A DNA stretch of 64,000 nt from Enterobacter vonholyi (GCF_008364555.1 NZ_VTUC01000006.1:248001-312000), one strand, 5' to 3'. Positions 1-9,176 are shown, counted from the first letter of the stretch. Made by a program: numbers and translations. The notes: generated by a model not told the origin, from the letters alone.

Positions 1-303
1 GGAGATGAAAATCATCCGGATGAGGGATTCAGCTTCTGTATTTGCCCTCCTTTTGACGGGCATCCCGCAACGGCGGGAAACGGGACAATGTTCGCATTCC
101 GTGCAGATAACGCGGACCTTGTCAGACGTTTCCATGCAGCAGGACTTCTTGCAGGAGGGAAAAATGAAGGCGCGCCAGGGACACGAACCGCGTACGGCCC
201 CGATTTTTATGTTGCCTATCTTCGCGATCCTGACGGGAATAAGCTGGCATGTGTTTTTCAGCACTATTCGCAGGAAGCAGATGAAAATTCAAAGGAACAA
301 TAG
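1..303 (+). CDS. VOC (glyoxalase/bleomycin-resistance fold) family protein, C-terminal part
   Basis: The reading frame is open from the first base to a TAG at 301-303, so only the last 100 residues of the protein are in the window. The motif DFYVAYLRDPDGNKL near the end is the usual last beta-alpha-beta unit of vicinal-oxygen-chelate proteins, where a Tyr-x-x-x-DPDG-N/H run closes the module. The acidic GDENHPDEGFSF start fits the preceding strand. Which substrate it binds cannot be told. The family assignment is fairly safe, a specific function is not. Confidence 0.7.
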   Translation, partial: GDENHPDEGFSFCICPPFDGHPATAGNGTMFAFRADNADLVRRFHAAGLLAGGKNEGAPGTRTAYGPDFYVAYLRDPDGNKLACVFQHYSQEADENSKEQ

Positions 304-781
304 TTACTCCATGGATGAAATTTTAGGATGTTTAGCGGTGACGAAATCAGCCGTGCAATAAAGCTATATCAATAAAGGTGTCTACCGCAAATTGTGAAAA
401 TAACGCTGTTGTTCCATAGTTGCTGAAGCAGTTTTGAGCGAGGAGTGGACGCTGGCCTTTTATACTCGCCGATCTGTCTGACGTATGTATCATAGATTCA
501 TAGGCTCATGACTATAGTTTTCTCGACTCTATGACATCGCTATTCCAGACGATATGAGAGAAGGTGAGATTGCCAGCGTGCAGCACTGCAGCGTCCGGCC
601 AGGCCAACCCCGGCTAAGGGGTAGTTTATGAACTATGTTTAATATCCGTCAGAATAGTACGATGGCTGTAGTTTATCAGGAACTGAGAGTCGGCGGCCTC
701 AGTCCGGAGCATTTGAAAGCCAGAACCTCACTGAGAAGTGTGCCAGCATGACGTGGCAAATATCCCTGTCCGGAGAAGAAT
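304..781. other. Non-coding stretch with a possible gene remnant
   Basis: No convincing gene is seen in these 478 bases. A short frame starting at the ATG 269-271 ends MDEILGCLAVTKSAVQ and stops with TAA at 359-361; the same frame continues SYINKGVYRKL to the next stop. This looks like a fragment of a helix-turn-helix or transposase-type protein broken by stops, but it is too short to identify. The rest holds imperfect inverted repeats and presumably the promoter of the following transporter gene. Confidence 0.3.
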
Positions 782-2497
782 GTGTTCGGAAAACTATTGT
801 TAAACTACATGCCAGGTTTACAAAATTTGTTAGCCTACGATAAAAGCTGGCTAAAACATGATGTTAAAGCCGGGTTATCCGTTGCGGCTGTAGCGCTACC
901 CGTTGCGATTGCTTACGCTGAGCTGGCGGGTGTTGGGGCAATTGTAGGGCTCTATTCCTGCGTTTTACCAATGATAGCTTACGCACTGTTTGGCTCTTCA
1001 CGCCAGCTTATTGTGGGCCCAGATGCAACGACATGCGCGGTGATTGCGGCCGTCGTGTTTCCGCTTTCTGCGGGGAATCCCGAACTGCACTGGCAACTGA
1101 CAATTATCATGACATTGATGATGGGCGGGTGGTGCCTGCTGGCCAGTAAATTCCGCCTGGGCGCACTTGCCGATCTGCTTTCTCATCCCATTCTTACCGG
1201 CCTGCTTAACGGCGTAGCGGTGACGATTATTGTCGGGCAACTAGGCAAGGTGTTGGGGATTAAGCTTGATGAGGCGCAGGTTATTGAAAAAATAATCGCC
1301 TTGCCAGGCCGACTTTCAGATAGCCATTTATTAACCGTAGGGATATCCCTTTTTACGTTAATTATTTTAATGGCGATTAAAACGTATCGCAGCCAGTGGC
1401 CAGCACCTTTAATTGCCATTGTAATAACAACGGCACTGGTATGGGTGACCTCTGCGCAACAGTATGGGATTGCCACGATTGGGGGAGATGGCTTCCAGCC
1501 TGGTTTACCCGTCGTTAACTGGGGGGCGTTCCAGCCAGGTCCGATGCGTGATTTAGTGATCCCGGCGCTTAACCTGGCTTTGGTCAGTTTTGTGAGTCTG
1601 ATGCTTACCGCCCGAAGTTTTGCAGCGAAAAATGGCTATGAAATTAATGCTGATGCAGAGTTCAGAGCACTGGGTATTGCGAACATTATGTCTGGATTAT
1701 CTCAGGGGTTTGCAATCAGTGGAGCCGATTCCCGGACCGCAGTTAATGATTCAGTTGGGGGGAAAAGCCAGCTGGTTTCGGTGGTCGCAGCCTTGATCAT
1801 TGGTATCGTCGTGGTGTTTTTCACTCAGCCATTACAATACATTCCGGTATCTGCGTTAGGTATTGTTCTAATGTATGCCTCATGGTCATTAATTGATTTA
1901 CGTGGACTATGGAGCCTGAGGCGCAGAAATAAGCAGGCATTTCGTCTGGCCTTTTTCACGTTTGGCTGCGTTTTAATTATCGGCGTTATTCAGGGGATCG
2001 GCCTTGCGGTGTTGCTTGGCCTGTTACAGTTCCTTCGTACAGTGTTTCGTCCCTCTGAGCACTTACTGGGCACTGACGAAGATGGAATGATTCACTCATT
2101 AGGAAATACTAACGATATTAAAATGGTCCCGGGCGTGCTGATGTATCGATTTAACTCACCGTTGACCTATTTTAATGTGGCTTATTTTAAACGCCGGGTA
2201 TTGAACCTGGTTGATGGTGCCGCTTTACAGCCTAAATGGGTGGTCATTGATGCCGTTGCCTGCTTCACCTATTCAGACATAAGCGTTCTGGCAACCATTA
2301 ATGAGTTAAAGCGCGATCTGAAAGGTCGACAGATTAAATTAATCCTCGCGGGCAGGAAAACGGAGTTAACCCGCTGGTTTAAAGAGAGTCGGCCAACAAT
2401 GAATGATGATGACATGATTCTGGCGCCAGACCTCTACCTGGCACTTCGGTTCATTCAAAGTAAAGAGAGCGCGAGTGAATCAGGAGGAGAGGTTTAA
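782..2497 (+). CDS. SulP family anion transporter with C-terminal STAS domain
   Basis: A 571-residue inner-membrane protein of the SLC26/SulP family. The first 420 residues or so are highly hydrophobic and carry the transport core, beginning with a YxPGLQNLLAYDKSWL-type entry and the segment ADSRTAVNDSVGGKSQ typical of SulP. Residues about 445-560 form a soluble STAS domain. The family moves sulfate, bicarbonate or dicarboxylates; E. coli DauA transports C4-dicarboxylic acids, but this is not a close enough match to copy the name. The GTG start at 782 is chosen because GGAG lies 7 bases upstream and the N-terminus matches family starts; an in-frame ATG follows nine codons later. It stands alone, convergent with dmsD. 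Confidence 0.85.
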   Translation: MFGKLLLNYMPGLQNLLAYDKSWLKHDVKAGLSVAAVALPVAIAYAELAGVGAIVGLYSCVLPMIAYALFGSSRQLIVGPDATTCAVIAAVVFPLSAGNPELHWQLTIIMTLMMGGWCLLASKFRLGALADLLSHPILTGLLNGVAVTIIVGQLGKVLGIKLDEAQVIEKIIALPGRLSDSHLLTVGISLFTLIILMAIKTYRSQWPAPLIAIVITTALVWVTSAQQYGIATIGGDGFQPGLPVVNWGAFQPGPMRDLVIPALNLALVSFVSLMLTARSFAAKNGYEINADAEFRALGIANIMSGLSQGFAISGADSRTAVNDSVGGKSQLVSVVAALIIGIVVVFFTQPLQYIPVSALGIVLMYASWSLIDLRGLWSLRRRNKQAFRLAFFTFGCVLIIGVIQGIGLAVLLGLLQFLRTVFRPSEHLLGTDEDGMIHSLGNTNDIKMVPGVLMYRFNSPLTYFNVAYFKRRVLNLVDGAALQPKWVVIDAVACFTYSDISVLATINELKRDLKGRQIKLILAGRKTELTRWFKESRPTMNDDDMILAPDLYLALRFIQSKESASESGGEV

Positions 2498-2539
2498 ACC
2501 ATCCTGGCTTGCCCGCCATCCGCGAGCAAGCCACACCCC

Positions 2540-3154
2540 TTAGCGATACAGCGTCTTTTCCGCAACCGGAATAAGCAGCCCGGAGCGCCAGTCCGCGAGC
2601 GTCAGCTGCGCAAGCCTACCCAGCGCGGTATAAAACGGATGCCCGGCGTTGTCGACAAACACCGACAGGAAGCGGGTGCTCCACGGCAGCAGGTGCCACG
2701 CCAGAAGCCGATCGCACTCAGCATCGCGACCATTCTCGGCAAGCCACGCTGCCAGCAGCAGCAATGTCCCAAAGTGGTCTTCCGGTTCGTTCTGCTGCAT
2801 CTCAAACGCGATATTGTTCTCCCGCATCCACTGACGCAGGGCGAGGGTCGAGTCGCCGAACAGCACGGATTCGCGGTCGAGCCAGACGGAGCCCCACGGT
2901 GGAGCGGGCAGGGCGTAAGGGCCAATAAACAGCCGTTGCCACGCGTCCGTCAGCGGCTCGTCGGCAGGCGAGGCAAAGGATTCGGCAATGGGCTGCAGCG
3001 TTTCCGGCAGCAGAGGCCAGTCCTGAACCCAGCCGCCCGCGGTCAGGGCCTGGACCAGCGGAGCAGCCTGCTCGCTGTCGGGTGCAAAATAAAACAGCGC
3101 GCCCAGCACCCGGGCGCTGAACGCGAACGATTCACGCTGTGAGACGTCTTTCAT
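2540..3154 (-). CDS. dmsD: DmsD, Tat proofreading chaperone for DMSO reductase-type enzymes
   Basis: A 204-residue cytoplasmic protein of the TorD/DmsD family. Members bind the twin-arginine leader of DmsA/YnfE-type molybdoenzymes and hold the precursor until cofactor is loaded. The family hallmark EPEDHFGTLLLLAAWL is present around residues 123-138, as is the all-helical make-up. In E. coli dmsD is the last gene of ynfEFGHI. Here it follows the ynfE-type gene directly with a 93-bp gap, which supports a partnership with that enzyme. The length is that of the E. coli protein. Confidence 0.93.
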   Translation of the reverse strand: MKDVSQRESFAFSARVLGALFYFAPDSEQAAPLVQALTAGGWVQDWPLLPETLQPIAESFASPADEPLTDAWQRLFIGPYALPAPPWGSVWLDRESVLFGDSTLALRQWMRENNIAFEMQQNEPEDHFGTLLLLAAWLAENGRDAECDRLLAWHLLPWSTRFLSVFVDNAGHPFYTALGRLAQLTLADWRSGLLIPVAEKTLYR

Positions 3155-3247
3155 TACATCTTCCTTGCTCGCGCGGATTTCGCCCGCGCGACTGTGTTAA
3201 ACCAATTTATAGACCATAGAATAAACCACGGTCATGCGCTTCACTTT

Positions 3248-5686
3248 CTAGACCTTCTCGATCTGCACCAGATTGGTGTGCTGCGGGTTGCCTTTTGCCA
3301 GCGGCGACGGGCGGTGCGTGGTCAGCGTGTTGATGCATGAGCCGTGGTCGATACGATCGCCGTTCATGTTGGCGTCGTGCCAGGCACCCTGGCCCATGGC
3401 GCTCACTCCGGGCATGATGCGCGGCGTGACTTTCGCTTCAATTCTCACCTCACCGCGATCGTTAAAGACGCGCACTGTATCCCCGTTCTTAATACCGCGT
3501 TTTTCGGCATCAACAGGATTAAGCCAGACCTCCTGGCGGCAGGCCGCTTTAAGCACGTCGACGTTACCGTAGCTTGAGTGGGTACGGGCTTTGAAGTGGA
3601 AGCCAAACAGCTGCAGCGGGAACCGCGCGCGCTCGGGCGCATCCCAGCCGTCAAAGGTCGAGGCATAGACGGGCAGAGGGCTGATGGTCTCATCTTTTTC
3701 AAGCTCCCAGGTGGCCGCAATCTCCGCCAGCTTGCTGGAGTAAATCTCAATCTTGCCCGAAGGCGTTTTCAGCGGATTGGCATCCGGGTTTTCGCGGAAC
3801 TTTTTATAGGCCACAAAATGTCCGTTCGGATCTTTACGCTTGTAAATGCCCATTTTTTTCAGCTCGTCATAGGATGGCAGCTGAGGGTCTTTTTCGAGCA
3901 TTTTGGCATACAGATACTGCAGCCACTGCTCCTGCGTGCGTCCTTCCGTAAATTTCTGATGGATATCCGGCCCGAGGCGTTTCGCCACTTCGCTCATGAT
4001 CCAGTAGATGGGCTTGCGCTCAAACTTCGGCGCAGTCACGGGCTGGAGGAAAATCAGGTAGCCCATATTGCCCGCATAATCGTTAGGAATGATGTCTTCC
4101 TGCTCGACGGTCATCAGGTCCGGCAAGATGATATCGGCGTATTTCGCTGACGACGTCATGAAGTTATCGATGACCACAATCATTTCGCACTTGCTTTCAT
4201 CCTGCAGGATATCGTGGGTTTTATTGATATCGGAGTGCTGGTTGATGATGGTATTGCCCGCGTAGTTCCAGATGAACTTAATCGGCACGTCCAGCTTATC
4301 CTTTCCGCGTACGCCGTCGCGCAGGGCGGTCATTTCCGGCCCGCGGGCGATGGCGTCCGTCCAGCTGAAGCAGGAGATTTGCGTTTTGACCGGGTTATCC
4401 GGCAGCGGCATACGTTCAATGGTGATGGTGTAGGTCGACTCTCGCGCGCCGCTGTTCCCGCCGTTGATCCCCACGTTTCCGGTGAGGATCGGCAGCATCG
4501 CGATGGCGCGCGAGGTCAGCTCGCCGTTCGCCTGACGCTGGGGTCCCCAGCCCTGACAGATATAGGCCGGCTTCGCGGAGCCAATTTCCCGGGCAAGCTT
4601 AACGATGCGTTCTGCGGGAATGCCGGTGATGCGTGAGGCCCACTCCGGCGTTTTCGCCGTGTGGTCATCGCCCTGACCGAGAATATACGCTTTGTAGTGA
4701 CCGTTAGCGGGCGCGCTTTCCGGCAGCGTTTTTTCGTCGTAGCCAACGCAGTATTTGTCCAGGAACGGCTGGTCGACCAGATTTTCGTCGATTAATACCC
4801 AGGCAATACCCGCCACCAGCGCGGCATCGGTTCCAGGACGGATCGGGATCCATTCATCTTCGCGTCCGGCTGCCGTGTCGGTGTAGCGCGGGTCGATAAC
4901 AATCATGCGCGCGTTGGACCGCTCGCGAGCCTGCTCAAGATAGTACGTAATCCCGCCGCCGCTCATGCGCGTTTCCGCCGGGTTATTGCCGAACATCACC
5001 ACCAGTTTAGTGTTTTCGATATCCGAGGTGCTGTTGCCGTCGTTGCTGCCATAGGTGTAGGGCATCGCGCAGGCAATTTGCGCCGTGCTGTAGGTGCCGT
5101 AGTGGCTCAGGAAACCGCCGTAGCAGTTCATCAGGCGCGCCACCAGCGAAGCGTAAGGGGAAGAGCGGGTGATATTGCCGCCGACAATTCCGGAAGAGTA
5201 GTTGATATACACCGCTTCGTTGCCGTATTTGGCCACCACGTCTTTCAGGCTGGCGGTGATAGTGTCGAGCGCTTCATCCCACGTGATGCGTTCAAACCTG
5301 CCTTCGCCGCGTTTGCCCACCCGCTTCATCGGGTAGTTCAGACGGTCAGGATGATTGATGCGGCGGCGGATTGAACGTCCGCGCAGGCAGGCGCGCACCT
5401 GGTGATCGCCATATACATCCTCGCCGGTGTTGTCCGTTTCGACCCAGTACACTTCGTTGTCGCGCACGTGCAGACGCAGCGCACAGCGGCTGCCGCAGTT
5501 GACAGAGCAGGCGCCCCACACGACGGTATCTTCAGGGGGCTGGACGGCGCCCTTCACCGCGGCTGCAGCGCTTTTAAGACCAAATGGAAGCGAGATCCCA
5601 CCAGCGGCAAGCGCCAGAGAACCTATCGCCGTAGATTTCACGAGAGTTCGACGGCTAATTCCGCCGTGATGTTCAGCATCGGACAT
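3248..5686 (-). CDS. ynfE: Molybdopterin oxidoreductase catalytic subunit, YnfE/YnfF (DmsA) type
   Basis: An 812-residue exported molybdoenzyme. The N-terminus has a twin-arginine signal, SRRTLVKS at residues 11-18, followed by a hydrophobic core and an AxA region. Cys60, Cys64, Cys68 and Cys100 match the FS0 [4Fe-4S] site of DmsA-type enzymes, and Ser200 in GTYSTAQ is the probable molybdenum ligand. The C-terminus HTNLVQIEKV is like E. coli YnfE. These enzymes reduce S- or N-oxides or selenate at the outer face of the membrane, fed from menaquinol by a B (Fe-S) and a C (anchor) subunit. No B or C gene lies between this gene and dmsD, so how it receives electrons is unclear; subunits from another locus could serve. 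An FNR-like box lies about 100 bases upstream. Confidence 0.9.
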   Translation of the reverse strand: MSDAEHHGGISRRTLVKSTAIGSLALAAGGISLPFGLKSAAAAVKGAVQPPEDTVVWGACSVNCGSRCALRLHVRDNEVYWVETDNTGEDVYGDHQVRACLRGRSIRRRINHPDRLNYPMKRVGKRGEGRFERITWDEALDTITASLKDVVAKYGNEAVYINYSSGIVGGNITRSSPYASLVARLMNCYGGFLSHYGTYSTAQIACAMPYTYGSNDGNSTSDIENTKLVVMFGNNPAETRMSGGGITYYLEQARERSNARMIVIDPRYTDTAAGREDEWIPIRPGTDAALVAGIAWVLIDENLVDQPFLDKYCVGYDEKTLPESAPANGHYKAYILGQGDDHTAKTPEWASRITGIPAERIVKLAREIGSAKPAYICQGWGPQRQANGELTSRAIAMLPILTGNVGINGGNSGARESTYTITIERMPLPDNPVKTQISCFSWTDAIARGPEMTALRDGVRGKDKLDVPIKFIWNYAGNTIINQHSDINKTHDILQDESKCEMIVVIDNFMTSSAKYADIILPDLMTVEQEDIIPNDYAGNMGYLIFLQPVTAPKFERKPIYWIMSEVAKRLGPDIHQKFTEGRTQEQWLQYLYAKMLEKDPQLPSYDELKKMGIYKRKDPNGHFVAYKKFRENPDANPLKTPSGKIEIYSSKLAEIAATWELEKDETISPLPVYASTFDGWDAPERARFPLQLFGFHFKARTHSSYGNVDVLKAACRQEVWLNPVDAEKRGIKNGDTVRVFNDRGEVRIEAKVTPRIMPGVSAMGQGAWHDANMNGDRIDHGSCINTLTTHRPSPLAKGNPQHTNLVQIEKV

Positions 5687-5781
5687 GGCTCACCCCATCA
5701 TTATAATTGCGTATTATTTTTCCCGAAATGATATCCGGGCTAATGATGGGGTGAGTGTCACTAATTTGGGGAGACTAAATA

Positions 5782-5795
5782 TTAATCCTTATCAA
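5782..5795 (-). promoter_or_regulatory. Probable FNR box before ynfE
   Basis: Read on the minus strand the sequence is TTGATAAGGATTAA, one mismatch from the FNR consensus TTGAT-N4-ATCAA. It is about 96 bases before the ynfE start. Anaerobic activation by FNR is known for E. coli ynfEFGH. The match is seen; the regulation is inferred. Confidence 0.6.
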
Positions 5796-5817
5796 ATCAA
5801 AGTGGATTGAAGCTCAA

Positions 5818-6087
5818 TTACTGAGGTTCAGCTGCCGCACCGCTGCCTGTGCGGGTGTACAAAATCTTAAACGTGTCGTTAGCGCAGTGGCCTACGACCT
5901 GCGTGCCCGGCTGGTCGGCCTGGTCGTTCGGCACGATATTCAGCGTAAAACCTGACTCAGGCACGCCGTTGTTGACGATCTTCTGCTGAATGTCGCTTTT
6001 CACGCGCTCGCAGGAATCCGGTGCCGCCAGCGCGGCCGTCGAGGCACTCATTAACAGCAGGGCGGTAATCCAGGGTAACCGTTTCAT
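5818..6087 (-). CDS. ynfD: YnfD, small exported DUF1161 protein
   Basis: A secreted or periplasmic protein of 89 residues. A Sec signal peptide covers about residues 1-21 and ends AALAAP. The mature part carries the DUF1161 pattern: SCERVKSDIQQKI, VPESGFTLNIVPN and VVGHCANDTFKILY, with two cysteines that could pair. The start at 6087 is chosen because AAGGAG lies just upstream and the longer frame to 6222 lacks a ribosome site. Function unknown. It keeps its E. coli place beside ynfE, though a different gene now precedes it. Confidence 0.88.
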   Translation of the reverse strand: MKRLPWITALLLMSASTAALAAPDSCERVKSDIQQKIVNNGVPESGFTLNIVPNDQADQPGTQVVGHCANDTFKILYTRTGSGAAAEPQ

Positions 6088-6218
6088 CTGTAGCTCCTTT
6101 TCTCTGTGTGTTAAGTTAGTGTAGCAGGGGAGGCGTAAGTCTATGTTTTTATCTGTAATTTTCTGATTAATCTTAATGCTGCCACGCGTAGCTGGCTCCC
6201 TCGCGCGGCGAGCCGCTA

Positions 6219-6905
6219 TCATGTAATCGAACGAGAATGCTCTGGTGAGACATTCTCAAATATTTCATCAAAAAAACGATGAAACGCATTAAAGCACTCA
6301 GCAATCATCTGGCTGGCTTTATTTCTTTCCTCTTCCGTTAAATACAGGGTATCTACAATCTCATCCTCGCTCCCCATTGAATGTCCAGTCTCATGACTCA
6401 AATGTAAATGACCGCAGTATTCCAGCTGTTTATCCGTGCCCTTTGTTATGGATGCCAACGTATCAAATGTCGCATTGCCGGTTGCCTCCATGACTTCAAT
6501 TACGATTAAACGCATTTTGGCGCTTTGATTGTGAAGGGTTTGAATTAAATGGTAAGTCAGCTTTCGGCTGTTAATCAGGTTATCAGACCACAGAAAGCTC
6601 AGGTGTTCTGTGAGGCTAGCGGCGGAATTTTGCCCGCTGGTCTGCAGATCGTTTAGAAACCAGGGCCAGTGTTCGGCATCCTCCCTCGCATGGGTATTCA
6701 CTGCCCGTTCCAGCGCATTGGCGGGCGTCGCAAACGGCAAAATATATTTATTAATATCGGCAAAGCTCATGACAAAATGTGAAATATAGGGTAAAAACCT
6801 CAGGCGCTCATCAAGAGATAATGTATCGTCATTGAGATAATTAAATAACGGATGATTCAGGAAGTTCATTTTGTGATATTCAATCTCTTTTGAAATGCCC
6901 GTCAT
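6219..6905 (-). CDS. Possible haem-oxygenase-fold (TENA/HDO-like) iron protein
   Basis: A 228-residue soluble, probably all-helical protein without signal peptide or membrane segment. Histidine and acidic residues cluster in three places: THAREDAEHWPWF (about 71-83), VIEVMEATG (135-143) and HLHLSHETGHSMG (166-178). This spacing resembles the metal-ligand pattern of haem-oxygenase-like diiron oxidases and the 'iron-containing redox enzyme' family. Such enzymes cleave amino or fatty acids or make small nitrogen-containing products, so no substrate can be given. The start at 6905 has AAGGA upstream; an in-frame ATG further up lacks one. It sits between ynfD and ynfC, where E. coli K-12 has no gene, and is more AT-rich than its neighbours, suggesting acquisition. 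The fold call is a pattern judgement only. Confidence 0.6.
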   Translation of the reverse strand: MTGISKEIEYHKMNFLNHPLFNYLNDDTLSLDERLRFLPYISHFVMSFADINKYILPFATPANALERAVNTHAREDAEHWPWFLNDLQTSGQNSAASLTEHLSFLWSDNLINSRKLTYHLIQTLHNQSAKMRLIVIEVMEATGNATFDTLASITKGTDKQLEYCGHLHLSHETGHSMGSEDEIVDTLYLTEEERNKASQMIAECFNAFHRFFDEIFENVSPEHSRSIT

Positions 6906-7064
6906 AATATATCCTTTAGCGTTGACCGTTCCCCATAAAATATAGCCTGGTTTCCCGTCTGCGTGGGCGAAGCCGGTTTTCTCCACGTTCAGATGATTCG
7001 TTTTCACTATCGCGTAAGCCGCTGTATTTGCTAATATGATTGGGAATAATCTCCCTGTACGGAA

Positions 7065-7781
7065 ATGAATGTGAAGATATACGCAGCGATAACGCTACTG
7101 GCAGCAACACTGGTGGGGTGCGACAACAGCTCCGCGCCGCTGTCGTTTACGCCCGAGATGGCGAGTTTTTCAAACGAGTTTGATTTTGACCCGCTGCGCG
7201 GCCCGGTCAAAGACTTTACCCAGACGCTGTTCAACGAGAAGGGCGAAGTGTCCAAACGGGTCACCGGCACCGTCTCGTCGGAAGGGTGTTTCGATACGCT
7301 GGAGCTGCACGACCTGGAGGCCAACACCGGCGTGGCGCTGGTGCTGGATGCCAATTACTATCTTGACGCTGAAACCCAGCAGCGCAAAGTGAAGCTGCAG
7401 GGGAAATGCCAGCTGGCCGAACTGCCGTCAGCCGGGATAACGTGGGATACCGACGACAACGGTTTTGTGGTGGCGGCGCACGGCAAAGAGATGGAAGTGA
7501 AGTATCGCTACGACGCGGATGGCTACCCGCTGGGCAAAACCACCGTTTCCGGGGATCAGCACCTGTCCGTTCAGTCGACGCCGTCTAAAGATCTTCGCAA
7601 AAGAATGGATTACTCGGCCGTGAGCATGTTGAACGACAAGCCGCTGGGCAACGTGAAGCAGAGCTGCGATTACGACCGCCACAATAACCCGGTGAGCTGC
7701 GATTTGACCATCACGGACGACAGCGTCAAACCCGCCGTTGAGCGCAAGTACACCATCAAAAATACGATTGAATACTACTGA
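7065..7781 (+). CDS. ynfC: YnfC family lipoprotein
   Basis: A 238-residue lipoprotein precursor with the lipobox LVGC at residues 16-19, so Cys19 becomes the acylated N-terminus. The mature part contains the conserved YnfC stretches LSFTPEMASFSNEFDFDP, GKCQLAELPSAGI and VERKYTIKNTIEYY at the C-terminus, near-identical to E. coli YnfC (UPF0257). The family's role in the envelope is unknown. It is divergent from the upstream gene and convergent with speG. Confidence 0.93.
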   Translation: MNVKIYAAITLLAATLVGCDNSSAPLSFTPEMASFSNEFDFDPLRGPVKDFTQTLFNEKGEVSKRVTGTVSSEGCFDTLELHDLEANTGVALVLDANYYLDAETQQRKVKLQGKCQLAELPSAGITWDTDDNGFVVAAHGKEMEVKYRYDADGYPLGKTTVSGDQHLSVQSTPSKDLRKRMDYSAVSMLNDKPLGNVKQSCDYDRHNNPVSCDLTITDDSVKPAVERKYTIKNTIEYY

Positions 7782-7789
7782 GAATAAAA

Positions 7790-7809
7790 CCGCGCAGGTT
7801 ACTGCGCGG
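7790..7809. terminator. Hairpin between convergent ynfC and speG
   Basis: An 8-bp stem CCGCGCAG/CTGCGCGG with a GTTA loop overlaps the speG stop codon. It is flanked by AAAA on the left, giving a U-run for speG transcripts read leftward, and could serve both genes. Confidence 0.6.
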
Positions 7810-8359
7810 TCGGTTTCAGCAGGCTGGCGCCAGACGGTTTATGTCCGGCCAGGTGCTGATGCTGGAAAATGCACATGCGAATGGTATTGCGGTATTCACC
7901 GTTAATAAAGAACTCGTGAATCAGCTCGCCTTCCACCATAAAGCCCAGCTTGCGATAGATATGGATCGCTTTCTCGTTCTCTTTATCCACAATCAGGTAA
8001 AGCTTGTAGAGATTCAGAACGTTGAATCCGTAATCCATTGCCAGCTTAGCCGCCCGTGACGCAAGGCCTTTTCCCTGATGCTCAGGGGAGATGATGATCT
8101 GGAACTCCGCCCGACGGTGAACGTGGTTGATCTCAACCAGCTCCACCAGCCCGGCTTTTTCACCTTCACACTCCACCACAAAACGACGTTCACTCTGATC
8201 GTGAATGTGTTTATCGTAGAGATCGGACAGCTCGACAAACGCCTCGTAAGGCTCTTCGAACCAGTAGCGCATCACGCTGGCATTGTTGTCGAGCTGGTGC
8301 ACAAAGCGCAGGTCTTCACGCTCCAGCGGACGGAGTTTGACGTCGCAGGACACCGACAT
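7799..8359 (-). CDS. speG: Spermidine N1-acetyltransferase SpeG
   Basis: A 186-residue GNAT-fold acetyltransferase, the same length as E. coli SpeG. It transfers acetyl from acetyl-CoA to spermidine or spermine, relieving polyamine toxicity in cold or stationary phase. The acetyl-CoA pyrophosphate loop appears as [15 protein letters not shown], and the C-terminal half has [20 protein letters not shown]. SpeG enzymes are dodecamers with an allosteric polyamine site. The start at 8359 overlaps the ynfB stop by one base (TAATG), pointing to translational coupling in a ynfB-speG operon. Confidence 0.95.
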   Translation of the reverse strand: MSVSCDVKLRPLEREDLRFVHQLDNNASVMRYWFEEPYEAFVELSDLYDKHIHDQSERRFVVECEGEKAGLVELVEINHVHRRAEFQIIISPEHQGKGLASRAAKLAMDYGFNVLNLYKLYLIVDKENEKAIHIYRKLGFMVEGELIHEFFINGEYRNTIRMCIFQHQHLAGHKPSGASLLKPTAQ

Positions 8360-8697
8360 TACGGGGCTACCGTGCGGCCAGTGCGGCGATCCAGGCAGCG
8401 CAGGGTGTTTGGCTCCCAGTATGCATTGACGTTTGCACTTTGCTGACACTTATCGCGTGCGTCAAAAGCAACATCTTCTTTGTCCCACTCTTTTTCGGCA
8501 CGTTTGTTGACCTTCTGGCGAAGGCTACGGGTGTCATTCCATTGTTCTTTGTCCATAGCGGCGTTCTGGCGGCTTTGCGCGCTGTCACCAGACTCAATAA
8601 TGAGCTTGCTGGTTTCCGCTGTCGCAGAGGCGGCAAAGGCGAACGATGACAGCGCCAGCAGGGCTGTCAGACAAAGGCGTTTGCTTAATGTGGTCAT
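8359..8697 (-). CDS. ynfB: YnfB, exported DUF1283 protein
   Basis: A 112-residue precursor with a signal peptide of about 28 residues ending ASATA-ET. The mature protein is short, charged and has two cysteines (in DKCQQ and LRCLD). It matches the DUF1283 family and sits upstream of speG as in E. coli. The start at 8697 follows AGGAAACGCT. Function unknown, probably periplasmic. Confidence 0.88.
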   Translation of the reverse strand: MTTLSKRLCLTALLALSSFAFAASATAETSKLIIESGDSAQSRQNAAMDKEQWNDTRSLRQKVNKRAEKEWDKEDVAFDARDKCQQSANVNAYWEPNTLRCLDRRTGRTVAP

Positions 8698-8849
8698 AGC
8701 GTTTCCTTTTAAATGGGTGCAGGTAATCAGGTTACCCCGTACAGATTCTACACTAATGCGAAATGACGGCATACCCGCGGGGCAAGTATGGAAAAGTAAA
8801 GGGCATCATCAGGTATGATGGTTAAATAAATCCTCACCTGACGTGAAAT

Positions 8850-9176
8850 ATGCTTAAAACGACGCTGCTTTTTTTTGCCACCGCGCTATGCGAAATCATC
8901 GGCTGCTTCCTGCCCTGGCTCTGGCTGAAGAAGGGGGGAAGCGCACTGCTGCTGATCCCTGCGGGCGTCGCGCTTGCCCTGTTTGTCTGGCTGCTAACGC
9001 TGCATCCGGCGGCCAGTGGTCGCGTTTACGCGGCTTACGGTGGTGTTTATGTGTGTACAGCGCTGCTGTGGTTGCGCGTCGTGGACGGGGTCAAACTCAG
9101 CGCATACGACTGGGCCGGGGCGCTGATTGCCCTGTGCGGTATGCTGATTATTGTGGTGGGATGGGGGCGCGCCTGA
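8850..9176 (+). CDS. ynfA: YnfA family small inner-membrane protein (UPF0060)
   Basis: A 108-residue protein with four hydrophobic helices, at about residues 3-22, 30-50, 60-80 and 86-106. Length and the motifs [15 protein letters not shown] and [11 protein letters not shown] are those of YnfA. The family has an SMR-like fold, and some members have been reported to export small toxic compounds; whether this one does is unknown. Divergent from ynfB, as in E. coli. Confidence 0.93.
   Translation: MLKTTLLFFATALCEIIGCFLPWLWLKKGGSALLLIPAGVALALFVWLLTLHPAASGRVYAAYGGVYVCTALLWLRVVDGVKLSAYDWAGALIALCGMLIIVVGWGRA

Noticed and set aside
5-361. 118-codon frame at the left edge
   Set aside because: It overlaps the VOC reading frame, has no family pattern and only its end looks coding; kept as a possible remnant.
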